Positions 1 through 10,200 of a stretch of DNA of 57,187 bases are shown one piece after another (within the stretch, counting starts at the first letter, position 1; the number at the start of each line of letters is the position of its first letter). A model generated the notes under the pieces. That model did not search any database. It was not told where the DNA came from and saw nothing but the letters and a program-made list of their open reading frames with translations. This stretch comes from Azohydromonas lata NBRC 102462 (GTDB lineage: Bacteria; Pseudomonadota; Gammaproteobacteria; Burkholderiales; Burkholderiaceae_C): assembly GCF_001571085.1 (NCBI RefSeq), contig NZ_BCTC01000035.1, positions 1-57,187 of the forward strand, given 5' to 3'. Position numbers and translations under genes: made by a program.

Positions 1-866
1 GGCGGCGAGCCTGGAAGACGCCTCAGCCGAGGCAGCGCCGTTGCTTGACCTGGCTGACGCGGCCGAGCCCGCCGAGGTGGCCGGGTCGATTGCCGATCCG
101 GCGCTTGATGCGCTGGCTTGGCCAGAAGCCGAGCCGCAACCGGCGGCGAGCCTGGAAGATGCCTCCGCCGAGGCAGCGCCGTTGCTTGACCTGGCTGACG
201 CGGCCGAGCCCGCCGAGGCGGATGGTTCGATTGCCAATGCGGCGCTCGATGTGCTGGACTGGCCTGAAGCCGAGCAGCCGCCGGCGGCGAGCCTGGAAGA
301 CGCCTCTGCCGAGGCAGCGCCGTCGCTTGACCTGGCTGACGCGGCTGAGCCCGCCGAGGCGGATGGGTCGCTTGCCGATCCGGTGCTCGATGCGCGGAAG
401 TGGCCTGAAGCCGAGCCGCAGCCGGCGGCGAGTTTGGACGACGCCTCCGCCGATGCGGCGCCGTTGCTTGACTTGGCTGATGTGGCCGAGCCCGCCGAGG
501 CGGACGGGTCGCTTGCTGATCCGGCGCTTGATGCGCTGGCTTGGCCGGAAGCCGAGCCGCAGCCGGCGGCGAGCCTGGACGACGCCTCAGCCGAAGCGGC
601 GCCTTTGCTTGATTTGGCTGACGCAGCCGAGCCCGCCGAGGCGGACGGGGCAATTGCCGATCCGTCGCTCGATGCGCTGGACTGGCCTGAAGCCGAGCAG
701 CCGCCGGTGGCGAGCCTGGAAGACGCCTCGGCCGAGGCAGCGCCGTCGCTTGACCTGGCTGACGCGGCTGAGCCCGCCGAGGCGGACGGGTCGATGGCCG
801 ATCCGGCGTTCGATGCACAAGTCGATGCGCTGGTCTGGAGCGAGGACGAAACGCCCGCCGCGGTGC
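1..866 (+). repeat. 141-bp (47-aa) in-frame coding tandem repeat
   Basis: Near-identical units start at 41, 182, 323, 464 and 605, exactly 141 bp apart. The tail of another unit lies at 2-40 and a diverged partial unit starts at 746. Each unit begins (L/S)LDLADAAEPAEADGS and carries one Trp in a WPEAE motif. Units 1 and 4, 2 and 5, and 3 and 6 are more alike than neighbours (for example EQPP only in units 2 and 5; Ser start only in units 3 and 6), giving a 423-bp higher-order period. The array forms a linker upstream of the HPt domain. Confidence 0.95.
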
Positions 867-3205
867 CGGCCGGCGAAAGTGCCGCGGCGGACGGCGGCGC
901 GGAGGACACGCCCTGGGAGGTCGGCGAGGACGACCTGCAGGCGCTGGACATGGCGCTGTTCCCCGTATTCGAGGAAGAGGCGCTGGAGCTGCTGCCGCAG
1001 TTGTCGCAGGCCCTGCAGGCCTGGGCCCAGGACTGCGGCGGCGAGGAGCACGCCGCCGCGGGCATGCGCGCGCTGCACACCCTCAAGGGCGGCGCACGGC
1101 TGGCCGGTGCCATGCGGCTGGGCGACGCGGCCCACGCGCTGGAATGCGCCCTGGAAGACCTGGTGAGCAGCTCTGGCCTGCCGGAGCGCTCCCGCATCGA
1201 GGCCATGCAGGCACGTGCCGGCGTGCTCGGTGCCGCCTTCGAGCGGCTGCGTGCGGCCTGCGCGCAGCCGCCCAGGGACGAGGCGGCCGAGGTCCCCGTC
1301 CCACCGCCGGCGCCGGACCTGGCGGAAATGGATTCGGCCGGCATGTCCGACTGGGTTGACCTGGGCGACCTGGGTGAAGCGGGCGATTCAGCCGGTTCAG
1401 CAGGCTTGGGCGATGTGCCCGCCTTGGAGCGCGCCGTCCCGGACCAGGCCGATGGGGCCCCCGCGCCGCAGCTTTCCGCGCACACGCAGCCGCCTCAACC
1501 GCGCATCGACTGGTCGCGCTTTGCGGCGCAGCCGCCGGCACCGCCGCCCGCCGCCTCGGCAGCGCCCGCGGCGCCGGTCAGCCTGCGCGCGGCGGCGCTG
1601 GATCGCCTGGTGTCGCAGGCCGGCGAAGTGGGCATCACCCGCGCGCGGTTGGGCGCGCAGGTGCGGCAGCTCGGCGCCTCGCTGGTGGACCTGGACGAAA
1701 ACCTCGCCCGACTGCGCAGCCAACTGCGCGAGGTCGAGTCGCAGGCCGACGCGCCGGCAGGGCTGTCGGAGCAGGACAGCCGCACCCGGCTGCAGGAGCT
1801 GGCGCGCATGATGGCCGAGTCGCTGGACGACCTGTCCACCGTCCAGCACGGCCTGCGCCAGGGCTTGCGGGGCACGGAGGACGAGCTGGTCGGCCTGGGC
1901 CGCGCGGCTGCAGAGCTGCAGGACGACTTGTTGGACGCACGGCGCCAGCCCTTCAACACCCTGGCCGGCCGGCTGCGCGACGCCGTGGCCCAGGCCGCGC
2001 ACGCAGCGCAGCGCCAGGCGCGGCTGGACATCGAGGGCGGCGAGGCCGAAATGGACCGTGGCGTGCTGGAGCGCATCGCCCCGGTGCTGGAGCAGTGGCT
2101 GCGCCACGCTGCGTCTCAGGGCGTGGCGCCGCCGGCCGAAAACCGCATGCGGCTGAAACTCGCCCGCGAAGGTTCGCAAGTCACGGTGGAATGCGACAGC
2201 GGCGGGCTCGCGCCGCCGCCGCAGGCCCTGCGCACCGAAGTCGAAACCCTGGGCGGCCACGTCGCCATGGACGACGCGCCCGCGCAGGGCAGCCGCTTCA
2301 CGCTGCACCTGCCCCTGAGCACGGCGGTGATGCCCGTGCTGCTGCTGCGCTGCGGCGAGGCCACCGTGGCCGTGCCCGCGGCGCAGGTCGAGGAGGTGCG
2401 GCAACTGGCGGTGCCTGAGGCACAGCAGGCCGCGCAGGCGGGCCGCTTGGGCGACGCCGACGCCCCGGTTTTTCATGCCTTGGAAACGCTGCTGCTGCAG
2501 CCCCCGGCGCCGCCGGCAAGTGACGACCAGCAGGCCACCGTGCTGCTGCTGCGCGCCGCGCAGGACGGGGAAACCCTGGCGCTGCAGGTGCGCGAGATCG
2601 TGGGCCGGCAGGACGCCCTGCTGCAGCCCCTGGGCCCGCAACTCTCCACGCTGCCCGGGCTGGCCGGCATGGCGCTGCTGCCCACGGGCCTGCCGCTGCC
2701 CGTCTACCAACCCGCGGTGCTGGCGCAGCGCCACGCCGCGCAGGCGGCCGGTGCCGGGCCCAGCCCCGTGGCGCCCGCGCCGCTGTGGGACGGTGGCACG
2801 GGCGCGGCAGGCCTCGCCGCCGCCGCGCCGCTGGTGCTGGTGGTGGACGACTCGCTCACCGTGCGCCGCGCCACGCAGCGGCTGCTGCAGCGCGAGGGCT
2901 ACCGCGTGGCGTTGGCCAAGGACGGGCTGCAGGCGCTGCAGCAACTGCAGCAGGAGGCGCCGGCACTGGTGCTCACCGATTTGGAGATGCCGCACATGGA
3001 CGGTTTTGAATTGCTGGCGCGGCTGCGAGAGGACGCGCGGTGGGCGGCGCTGCCCGTCATCGTCATCACCTCGCGGCTGGCCGCACGCCACCGCGAGCGC
3101 GCCGCCGGGCTCGGTGCACGGCATTACCTGGGCAAGCCTTACGCCCAGGACGAGATGTTGACGCTGGTGGCACGTTACAGTGTTCGCCCCTCCCTGCCGC
3201 ACTGA
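1..3205 (+). CDS. CheA-like (ChpA/PilL-type) HPt-receiver hybrid protein, 5' end missing
   Basis: The reading frame is open from the left edge (codons start at base 2), so the gene begins outside the window; the TTG at 41 is only an internal repeat codon. Numbering residues from 41: acidic Ala-rich tandem repeats (1-275), an HPt domain with phospho-acceptor His346 in HTLKGGARLAG, a CheA/ChpA-type dimerisation and kinase region (about 513-760), a CheW-like region (about 764-900) and a C-terminal receiver domain (about 929-1046) with the D936-D937 pair, acceptor D980 and K1032. This order matches ChpA/PilL, the histidine kinase of the type IV pilus Chp system of Pseudomonas and relatives. The kinase core is odd: the N-box reads WLRHAASQGV instead of LLRN..HG, and after DSGG (D719) the ATP lid and second glycine box are missing, so ATP-dependent autophosphorylation looks unlikely. 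Family assignment is firm; loss of activity is inferred. Confidence 0.85.
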   Translation, partial: AASLEDASAEAAPLLDLADAAEPAEVAGSIADPALDALAWPEAEPQPAASLEDASAEAAPLLDLADAAEPAEADGSIANAALDVLDWPEAEQPPAASLEDASAEAAPSLDLADAAEPAEADGSLADPVLDARKWPEAEPQPAASLDDASADAAPLLDLADVAEPAEADGSLADPALDALAWPEAEPQPAASLDDASAEAAPLLDLADAAEPAEADGAIADPSLDALDWPEAEQPPVASLEDASAEAAPSLDLADAAEPAEADGSMADPAFDAQVDALVWSEDETPAAVPAGESAAADGGAEDTPWEVGEDDLQALDMALFPVFEEEALELLPQLSQALQAWAQDCGGEEHAAAGMRALHTLKGGARLAGAMRLGDAAHALECALEDLVSSSGLPERSRIEAMQARAGVLGAAFERLRAACAQPPRDEAAEVPVPPPAPDLAEMDSAGMSDWVDLGDLGEAGDSAGSAGLGDVPALERAVPDQADGAPAPQLSAHTQPPQPRIDWSRFAAQPPAPPPAASAAPAAPVSLRAAALDRLVSQAGEVGITRARLGAQVRQLGASLVDLDENLARLRSQLREVESQADAPAGLSEQDSRTRLQELARMMAESLDDLSTVQHGLRQGLRGTEDELVGLGRAAAELQDDLLDARRQPFNTLAGRLRDAVAQAAHAAQRQARLDIEGGEAEMDRGVLERIAPVLEQWLRHAASQGVAPPAENRMRLKLAREGSQVTVECDSGGLAPPPQALRTEVETLGGHVAMDDAPAQGSRFTLHLPLSTAVMPVLLLRCGEATVAVPAAQVEEVRQLAVPEAQQAAQAGRLGDADAPVFHALETLLLQPPAPPASDDQQATVLLLRAAQDGETLALQVREIVGRQDALLQPLGPQLSTLPGLAGMALLPTGLPLPVYQPAVLAQRHAAQAAGAGPSPVAPAPLWDGGTGAAGLAAAAPLVLVVDDSLTVRRATQRLLQREGYRVALAKDGLQALQQLQQEAPALVLTDLEMPHMDGFELLARLREDARWAALPVIVITSRLAARHRERAAGLGARHYLGKPYAQDEMLTLVARYSVRPSLPH

Positions 3206-3220
3206 AGCCGCCGTTTGCCC

Positions 3221-4243
3221 ATGTCGTCACTGGTCGATCACCTGGTCGAACTCACCCGTTTCCGCGATCGCGACCAGGCCGACGCGCTGCTGATGGAAAC
3301 GCTGGCCGACTTGATTCGGCCGCTTGCGCTGGCACTGCACCGCTGTGTGGGTGAGCCGCCGCAGGCGCGCTGGCTGTCGCGGCCCTGGCAGGGCCGCACG
3401 GCGCGCCATCAGGGCGCCCGCCGCCCGGACTTCGAGCAACTGCCGCCGCTGGACAGCCGCGCCGAGTGGCTGGCCTGCGTGCGCAGCGGGCAGCCGCAAA
3501 CCCTGGCCGGGGAGCCCGTGCGGGAGCTCTTCCCCGTGGCCGCCGGTGCGCAGCCGGGCGCGGCCGGCGTGCTGGAGCTGCAGGTGGCGCAGCCGCTGTC
3601 CACCGAGTCGCGCGACACGGTGCAGGCCATCGTCAAGCTCTACGGCAACTTCCTGGCGCTGCTGGACTACGGCCAGCGCGACGCGCTCACGGGGCTGCTC
3701 AACCGCAAGACCTTCGACGACGCCTTCATGAACACGCTGATGGGTCCCGAGGCGCAGGCCATGGCCCAGGACACGCGCGCCTCGCGCAGCGATTGCCGCC
3801 ACTGGCTGGCGGTGCTGGACGTGGACCATTTCAAGCGCATCAACGACCGCTTCGGCCACCTCCTGGGCGACGAGGTGCTGCTGCTGCTGGCGCGGCTGAT
3901 GCGCTCGGTGCTGCGCTTTGACGACCAGATCTTCCGCTTCGGTGGCGAGGAGTTCGTGGTGCTGCTGTCCGCGGCCCAGGAGTCCGACGTGGCCGCGGTG
4001 CTGGAGCGGCTGCGCGCGCAGGTGGAGCAGTTCGACTTTCCTCAGGTGGGCCGCGTCACGGTGAGCCTGGGCTTCAGCGACGTGCGTGCGGGCGACCTGC
4101 CCACGGCCGCCTTCGACCGCGCCGACAAGGCCCTGTATCTCGCCAAGACCAGTGGCCGCAACCGTGTGTCCGGGCCCACGGCGCTGGCCGCGGCCGGCAT
4201 CGCCGAACCCGAGGTGAAGTCCGGCGGCGTCGACCTGTTCTGA
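3221..4243 (+). CDS. Diguanylate cyclase (GGDEF domain)
   Basis: Predicted to make cyclic di-GMP from two GTP. The 340-aa protein has an unassigned N-terminal sensor-like region (about 1-145) and a C-terminal GGDEF domain containing DALTGLLNRKTF, the metal-binding VLDVDHFKRIND and the active-site motif GGEEF at residues 241-245. An RFDD lies five residues before GGEEF and matches the RxxD product-inhibition site, so the enzyme is probably active and feedback inhibited. There is no transmembrane segment, so it should be cytoplasmic. I chose ATG 3221 over an in-frame TTG at 3215; no strong ribosome site separates them. It starts 15 bp after the CheA-like gene and is probably co-transcribed with it, linking pilus-type chemosensory signalling to c-di-GMP. 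Confidence 0.88.
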   Translation: MSSLVDHLVELTRFRDRDQADALLMETLADLIRPLALALHRCVGEPPQARWLSRPWQGRTARHQGARRPDFEQLPPLDSRAEWLACVRSGQPQTLAGEPVRELFPVAAGAQPGAAGVLELQVAQPLSTESRDTVQAIVKLYGNFLALLDYGQRDALTGLLNRKTFDDAFMNTLMGPEAQAMAQDTRASRSDCRHWLAVLDVDHFKRINDRFGHLLGDEVLLLLARLMRSVLRFDDQIFRFGGEEFVVLLSAAQESDVAAVLERLRAQVEQFDFPQVGRVTVSLGFSDVRAGDLPTAAFDRADKALYLAKTSGRNRVSGPTALAAAGIAEPEVKSGGVDLF

Positions 4244-4609
4244 GGCGCCGCGGCCGCGCTCGGCCCACGCCGGCCGTGCGTTGAAGCGGCTTTGCCCGCC
4301 TTTTTGCCCTGAAGGGCCAGCGGCTTCGTTGTGGCCGGCGCCGCGCGCATGCCAAGCTTCGCCCGGCAGGGCCGGACGCTTGCGCCAGAAGTTTTGAAGG
4401 CGCGTCGCAGCGGCCTTGCGCAAGAAATACGCCTTCCGGCGCCAGCCTCGTCTGCACGGGAGGCTCACCTGCCGCAGGGCAAAAAAACCGCCTTGCCGCC
4501 TGCCCGCTTTCCATGGGCCGCGCCGTGTGCGAGCGGCGACGGCGCCCGCGGCGGCCCCGTTGGCCTGCTTACACTGCCGCGCTCAAAGAATTTTGCAGTT
4601 TGTAACGTG
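4244..4609. other. 366-bp intergenic region without a recognisable gene
   Basis: This stretch separates the diguanylate cyclase from the efflux operon. The frame of the efflux lipoprotein is open back to 4331, but the translated extension lacks a signal peptide and codon bias; the lipoprotein signal begins at 4610. A small GCCC-TGAA-GGGC hairpin lies near 4308-4319, but it has no T tract after it. I see no convincing promoter, repeat or RNA gene. Confidence 0.6.
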
Positions 4610-6070
4610 ATGCGACCTGCCTTTCCGCTGTGCCTGGCCTTGCTGGCCGGTTGTGCCTCCACCACGCCGCCTCCGCCGCCGCCCGCGCCGCCGTCCTGGC
4701 AGGCGCCGCGTCCGCATGAGGGCGAGCCGCAGGCGCTTGCGCGCTGGTGGGATCGTTTCGACGATCCGCAGCTCGCCGCCCTGGTGGCGCGGGCGCAGGC
4801 CGACAACCCCACGCTGGCGCAGGCCGTGGCGCGCATCGCCCAAGCCCGCGCGCAGCTCACGGTGGCCGGCGCGGCGCTGTCGCCCACGCTGGACGGCAAC
4901 CTCGCCGCCTCGCGGACCAGCAACAACTTCCCGCCGCCCACGCTGACCTACACGGCCGTGACCTCGCGGGTGGACGCAGCCTGGGAGCTGGACCTCTTCG
5001 GCGGCCGCCGTGCCGGCATCGCCGCGGCGCAGGCGCAGGCCGACGCCGCCGCCGCGCAGTGGCACGACGCGCGCGTGAGCCTGGCCGCCGAGGTGGCGCT
5101 GAACTACCTGTCGCTGCGCGCCTGCGAGGCGCAGGTGGCGCTGGACGCGCAGAACGTGGCCGCGGCAGGGCAGATCGCCGACCTCACGCGGCGCAAGGTG
5201 GAGGTGGGCTTCGAGTCGCCGGCCAACGGCGCGCTGGCGCAGGCCACGCTCTCCGACACGCGCGCCCGCGCGCAGGCCCAGCAGGCCGAGTGCGAGGTCG
5301 TGGTCAAGGCGCTGGTGGCGCTCACCGGGCTGGAAGAGCCGGCGCTGCGCGCGCAACTGGCCGCGCGCGCGGCGCAGTTGCCGCAGCCCGCGGGTTTCAG
5401 CATCGCGGCGCTGCCGGCGCAGGTGCTGGCGCAGCGGCCGGACCTGGCCGTGGCCGAGCAGCAGTTGCGCGCCGCCGCCGCCAGCGTGGACGTGGCCCAG
5501 GCCCAGCGCTGGCCCAAGCTGCTGCTCACCGGCGCCATCACCTTGGGCGCGGTGCGCATAGGCGGCGTGCAGGACAGCGGCGCCAATTGGGCGCTGGGCC
5601 CGGCGCTGACGCTGCCGCTGCTGGACGGCGGTCGCCGCCGCGCCGAAGTCGATGCCGCGCGCGCCCGCCTGGACGAGGCCCTGGCCGCCTGGCAGCAGCG
5701 CAGCCGTGCCGCGGTGCGCGAGGTCGAGGAAGCCCTGGTGCGGCTGGACGCGGCGGCGCGGCGTGAAGAGGACGCCCGCCTTGCCGCCGAGAACTGGCAG
5801 CGCTTCGTTGAGGCCACGCAGGCGCGCTGGGAGCTGGGCAACGCCAACCTCATCGAGCTGCAGGACGCGCGGCGCCAGCGCATCGCCGCCGAGGCCGCGC
5901 TGCTGGCCGTGCGCCGCGAGCGCGTGGCGGCCTGGGTCCAGCTCTACAAGGCCAGCGGCGGCGGCTGGGACGGCTCGCTCGCCGTGGGCGAGGAGGCCGG
6001 CGCGTCCCGCAACCTGGCCGCCACCGCCGCCGCGACCACGGCCCCCGAATCCAACCTGTCGAAACCATGA
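4610..6070 (+). CDS. RND efflux outer-membrane lipoprotein (NodT/OprM/TolC family)
   Basis: The outer-membrane channel of a tripartite efflux pump. The 486-aa product starts with a lipoprotein signal, LALLAGC with Cys15 as the lipidation site, then a Pro-rich stretch and two OEP repeats of long Ala-rich helices typical of the NodT subfamily (WWDRFDDPQL near the N-terminus, SWELDLFGG-like WELDLFGGRR, and a second repeat in the last 200 residues). The start is ATG 4610, with a GTG directly before it at 4607. The stop overlaps the ATG of the adaptor gene by 4 bases (ATGA), so the three pump genes are translationally coupled. The outer-membrane gene being first in the operon is less common than adaptor-pump-channel. 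The substrate cannot be deduced. Confidence 0.9.
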   Translation: MRPAFPLCLALLAGCASTTPPPPPPAPPSWQAPRPHEGEPQALARWWDRFDDPQLAALVARAQADNPTLAQAVARIAQARAQLTVAGAALSPTLDGNLAASRTSNNFPPPTLTYTAVTSRVDAAWELDLFGGRRAGIAAAQAQADAAAAQWHDARVSLAAEVALNYLSLRACEAQVALDAQNVAAAGQIADLTRRKVEVGFESPANGALAQATLSDTRARAQAQQAECEVVVKALVALTGLEEPALRAQLAARAAQLPQPAGFSIAALPAQVLAQRPDLAVAEQQLRAAAASVDVAQAQRWPKLLLTGAITLGAVRIGGVQDSGANWALGPALTLPLLDGGRRRAEVDAARARLDEALAAWQQRSRAAVREVEEALVRLDAAARREEDARLAAENWQRFVEATQARWELGNANLIELQDARRQRIAAEAALLAVRRERVAAWVQLYKASGGGWDGSLAVGEEAGASRNLAATAAATTAPESNLSKP

Positions 6071-7257
6071 AGCTCAGTTCCCTGAATTCCACCGCGCTGG
6101 CCGCTGCGCTGGCGCTGGCCGGCCTGCTGTTGTCGGTGCCTCTCGTGCAGGCCCAGGCCCCGGCCAAGGGTGATGCCAAGGCCTCCGCGCCGCGCGCGGC
6201 GCTCACCGTCACCGTGACGCAGCCGCAGCCCGCGCAGTGGGCGCAGACGCTTTCGGCCAACGGCAACGTGGCCGCGTGGCAGGAAACCATCGTCGGCGCC
6301 GAGCTCGGCGGCGTGGCGCTGTCGCAGGTGCTGGTCAACGTGGGCGACGTGGTCAAGCGTGGCCAGCCCCTGGCGCGCATGGTGGACGACACCATCCGCG
6401 CCGACGTGGCCCAGGCCCAGGCCGCGCTGGCCGAGGCGCAGGCCGCGCTGGCCGAGGCCCAGGCCAACGCCGAGCGCGCGCGCGCCCTGCAGCAAAGCGG
6501 CGCTTTGAGCGCGCAGCAGATTTCGCAATACCTCACCGGCGAGCAGACCGCCGCCGCGCGCGTGCAGTCCGCCCGCGCCCAGCTGCAGGCGCAGGAGCTG
6601 CGGCTGCGCAAGACGCAGGTGCTCGCGCCGGACGACGGCGTGGTCAGCGCGCGCAACGCCGCCGTGGGCAGCGTGGCGCAGCCGGGGCTGGAACTGTTCC
6701 GCCTCATTCGCCAGGGCCGCCTGGAGTGGCGCGCCGAGGTGCCGGCCACCGAGCTGCCGCAGGTCAAGGCCGGCCAGGCGGTGACGCTGGTGACGCCGGC
6801 GGGCACGCGCGTGCCGGGCAAGGTGCGCCAGATCGCCCCCACCATCGACCCGCAGACGCGCAACGCCCTGGTCTACGTGGACCTGCAAAGCGCGCCGGGC
6901 TCCGACGTGCGCGCGGGCATGTTCGCCCGCGGCGATCTCACGCTGGCGCGCCGCGCGGTGCTCACGCTGCCGGCCTCGGCCGTGCTGCTGCGCGAGGGTT
7001 TCAGCTCCGTCATGGTGGTCGGCCCGGATTCCAAGATCACCCAGCTCAAAGTGGAAGCGGGCCAGCGCCAGGGCGACCGCGTGGAAGTGCGCGGCGTGAA
7101 GGCCGATGCGCGCGTGGTGGACCGCGGCGCGGCCTTCCTGGCCGACGGCGACACGGTGCAGGTGGTGGACGCGCCGCCGGCGGCGGCCGCCCCCGGCGCC
7201 TCGCGCCAGGCCGCGGCCGGCGCGGCGCAACCCCTTGATGCGAAGGCGGCGCGATGA
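6067..7257 (+). CDS. RND efflux periplasmic adaptor (membrane fusion protein)
   Basis: A 396-aa member of the HlyD/AcrA adaptor family, linking the inner-membrane pump to the outer-membrane channel. It begins with a Sec signal peptide (hydrophobic residues about 10-30, cleavage after a VQA-type site), then a biotinyl-lipoyl-like half (GAELGGVALSQVLVNVGDVV), an Ala/Gln/Glu-rich coiled-coil hairpin (about 110-170), the second lipoyl half (VLAPDDGVVSARNA) and a beta-barrel domain (EVPATELPQVKAGQ). It overlaps both neighbours by ATGA. The C-terminal tail is Ala-rich and low in complexity. The family is clear; the substrate is not. Confidence 0.92.
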   Translation: MKLSSLNSTALAAALALAGLLLSVPLVQAQAPAKGDAKASAPRAALTVTVTQPQPAQWAQTLSANGNVAAWQETIVGAELGGVALSQVLVNVGDVVKRGQPLARMVDDTIRADVAQAQAALAEAQAALAEAQANAERARALQQSGALSAQQISQYLTGEQTAAARVQSARAQLQAQELRLRKTQVLAPDDGVVSARNAAVGSVAQPGLELFRLIRQGRLEWRAEVPATELPQVKAGQAVTLVTPAGTRVPGKVRQIAPTIDPQTRNALVYVDLQSAPGSDVRAGMFARGDLTLARRAVLTLPASAVLLREGFSSVMVVGPDSKITQLKVEAGQRQGDRVEVRGVKADARVVDRGAAFLADGDTVQVVDAPPAAAAPGASRQAAAGAAQPLDAKAAR

Positions 7258-10200
7258 ACGTCTCGGCCTGGTCCATACGCAACCCGATCCCGGCGCTGAT
7301 GCTCTTCTTCCTGCTCACGGTGGCAGGGCTGATGAGCTTTCGCGCCATGAAGGTGCAGAACTTCCCGGACATCGAGCTGCCCACCGTCATCGTCTCGGCC
7401 TCGCTGCCCGGCGCCTCGCCCGCGCAGATGGAGACCGAGGTGGCGCGCAAGATGGAGAACTCCATCTCCACGGTGCAGGGCATCAAGCACATCTACACCG
7501 CGCTGCAGGACGGCGCGGCCACCATCACGGTGGAGTTCCGGCTGGAGAAGCCCGTGCAGGAGGCCGTGGACGACGTGCGCGACGCCGTCAACCGCGTGCG
7601 CTCGCAACTGCCCGCGGACCTGCGCGACCCGAGCATCACCAAGATGAACCTGTCGGGCGTGCCCATCCTCACCTACACCATCGCCAGCGGGCGCATGGAC
7701 GACGAGGCGCTGTCCTGGTTCGTGGACAACACGGTAGCCAAGCGGCTGCTGAGCGTGCCGGGCGTGGGCTCGGTGTCGCGGGTGGGCGGCGTCACGCGCG
7801 AGCTGCGCGTGGAGCTGGACCCGGCGCGGCTGCTCTCGCTGGGCGCCACCGCCGCGGAGGTCTCGCGCGAGCTCAAGCGCGTGCAGCAGGAGTCCTCCGG
7901 CGGCCGCGTGGACTTGGGCGGCGGCGAGCAGGCCGTGCGCACGCTGGGCACGGTGGCCTCGGCCCAGGAGCTGGGCGCCGTGCAGCTCACGCTGTCCGAC
8001 GGGCGCCGCATCCGGCTGGACCAGGTGGCCCGCGTCATCGACACCGTGGCCGAGGTGCGCAGCCAGGCGCTGCTGGACGGCCGCCCGGTGGTGGGCTTTG
8101 AGATCACCCGCGCCCGCGGCGCCGGCGAGATCGACGTGGACCAGGGCGTCACCAGGGCGCTGGCCCAACTGCGCCAGGAGCACCCGGACCTGCAGATCGC
8201 CCAGGCCTTCAACTTCGTGGACCCGGTGGCGGAGAACTACGAGGGCTCCATGCACCTGCTGTACGAGGGCGCGTTCCTGGCGGTGGTGGTGGTGTGGTTC
8301 TTCCTGCGCGACTGGCGCGCCACCTTCGTGGCCGCCACGGCGCTGCCGCTGTCGGTGATCCCGGCCTTCGTGGGCATGTACCTGCTGGGCTTCTCCGTCA
8401 ACGTGGTGACGCTGCTGTCGCTGTCGCTGGTGGTGGGCATCCTGGTGGACGACGCCATCGTCGAGATCGAGAACATCGTGCGCCACCTGCGCATGGGCAA
8501 GACGCCCTACCAGGCGGCCATGGAGGCGGCCGACGAGATCGGCCTGGCCGTGATCGCCACCACCTTCGCGCTGATCGCGGTGTTCCTGCCCACGGCCTTC
8601 ATGGCCGGCATCCCCGGCAAGTTCTTCAAGCAGTTCGGCTGGACGGCGTCGCTGGCGGTGTTCGCTTCGCTGGTGGTGGCGCGCATGCTCACGCCCATGA
8701 TGGCGGCCTACCTGCTCAAGCCGCTGGTGCACACGCCGGCCGAAGGGCGCGTGATGCGCTGGTACATGCGCTTTGCCGCCAAGTGCCTGCGCCACCGCTG
8801 GCTCACCGCGGGCGGGGCGGCGCTGTTCTTCGTGGGCTCGGTGATGCTCATCCCGCTGCTGCCCACGGGCTTCATCCCGGCCGACGACTTCGGCCAGTCG
8901 CAGGTGCGGCTGGAGCTGCCCCCGGGCAGCACCTTCGAGGAAACGCGCGCCGTGGCCGAGCAGGCGCGCGCCATCCTGCAGAAGAACGAGCACGTCAAGC
9001 TGGTCTACACGACCATAGGCGGCGGCGCCACGGGCGCCGACCCCTTCATGCCCGGCGGCGTGGCCGAGGTGAACAAGGCCTCGCTCACGCTCAACCTCAC
9101 GGCGCGCCAGGACCGCCCGGGGCTGCGCAAGCAGGCGATCGAGGCGCAGTTGCGCCAGGCGCTGCAGGTGCTGCCCGGCGTGCGCGTGGCCGTGGGCCTG
9201 AACGCCTCCGGCGAGAAGTACATGCTGGTGCTCGCCGGCGAGGACGGCAACGCGCTGCTGCAGGCCGCGCAGGACGTGGAGCGCGACCTGCGCACCATCC
9301 CCGGCATCGGCAACGTGCGCTCCACGGCCGCGCTGGTGCGCCCGGAGCTGGTGGTGCGGCCGGACTTCGCCCGCGCCGCCGAGGCCGGCGTGAGCTCGGC
9401 CGTGATCGCCGACACGCTGCGCATCGCCACCACCGGCGACTACGACGCGGCGCTGCCCAAGCTCAACCTGGCGCAGCGCCAGGTGCCCATCGTCGTGCGG
9501 CTGCCGGAAAGCGCCCGCGAGGACCTGGCGCTGCTGTCGCAGCTCTCGGTGCCCGGCCACAACGGCCGCCCGGTGCAACTGGCCAACGTGGCCACGCTGC
9601 AGCTCGAAAGCGGCCCGGCGCTGATCAACCGGTACGACCGGCTGCGCAACGTCAACTTCGAGATCGAGCTCAACGGCGTGCCCCTGGGCGACGTGGCCGC
9701 CGCGGTGCAGCAGCTCCCCAGCCTGCAGCGCCTGCCCCCGGGCGTGAGCCAGCAGGCGCTGGGCGACGCGGAGGTGATGGGCGAGCTCTTCGCCAGCTTC
9801 GGCCTGGCCATGCTCACCGGCGTGCTGTGCATCTACGTGGTGCTGGTGCTGCTGTTCAAGAACTTCATGCAGCCGGTGACCATCCTGGCGGCGCTGCCGC
9901 TGTCGCTGGGCGGGGCCTTCGTGGCGCTGCTGGTGACGCGCAGCGCCTTCTCCATGCCTTCGCTCATCGGCCTGATCATGCTCATGGGCATCGCCACCAA
10001 GAACTCCATCCTGCTGGTGGACTACGCCATCCTGGCGCGGCGCGAGGGCATGAACCGCTGGGACGCGCTGCTGGACGCCTGCCACAAGCGCGCGCGGCCC
10101 ATCGTGATGACCACCATCGCCATGGGCGCGGGCATGCTGCCCATCGCCATGGGCTGGGGCGCCGACCCGAGCTTCCGCGCGCCCATGGCGGTTTCCGTCA

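Noticed and set aside
1-866. CRISPR or minisatellite outside genes
   Set aside because: The repeat is in frame, has no spacers, and is continuous with a signalling protein; it is a coding repeat.
4331-4609. N-terminal extension of the efflux lipoprotein
   Set aside because: A lipoprotein signal with a lipobox begins at 4610, so the upstream open frame cannot be part of the exported protein.
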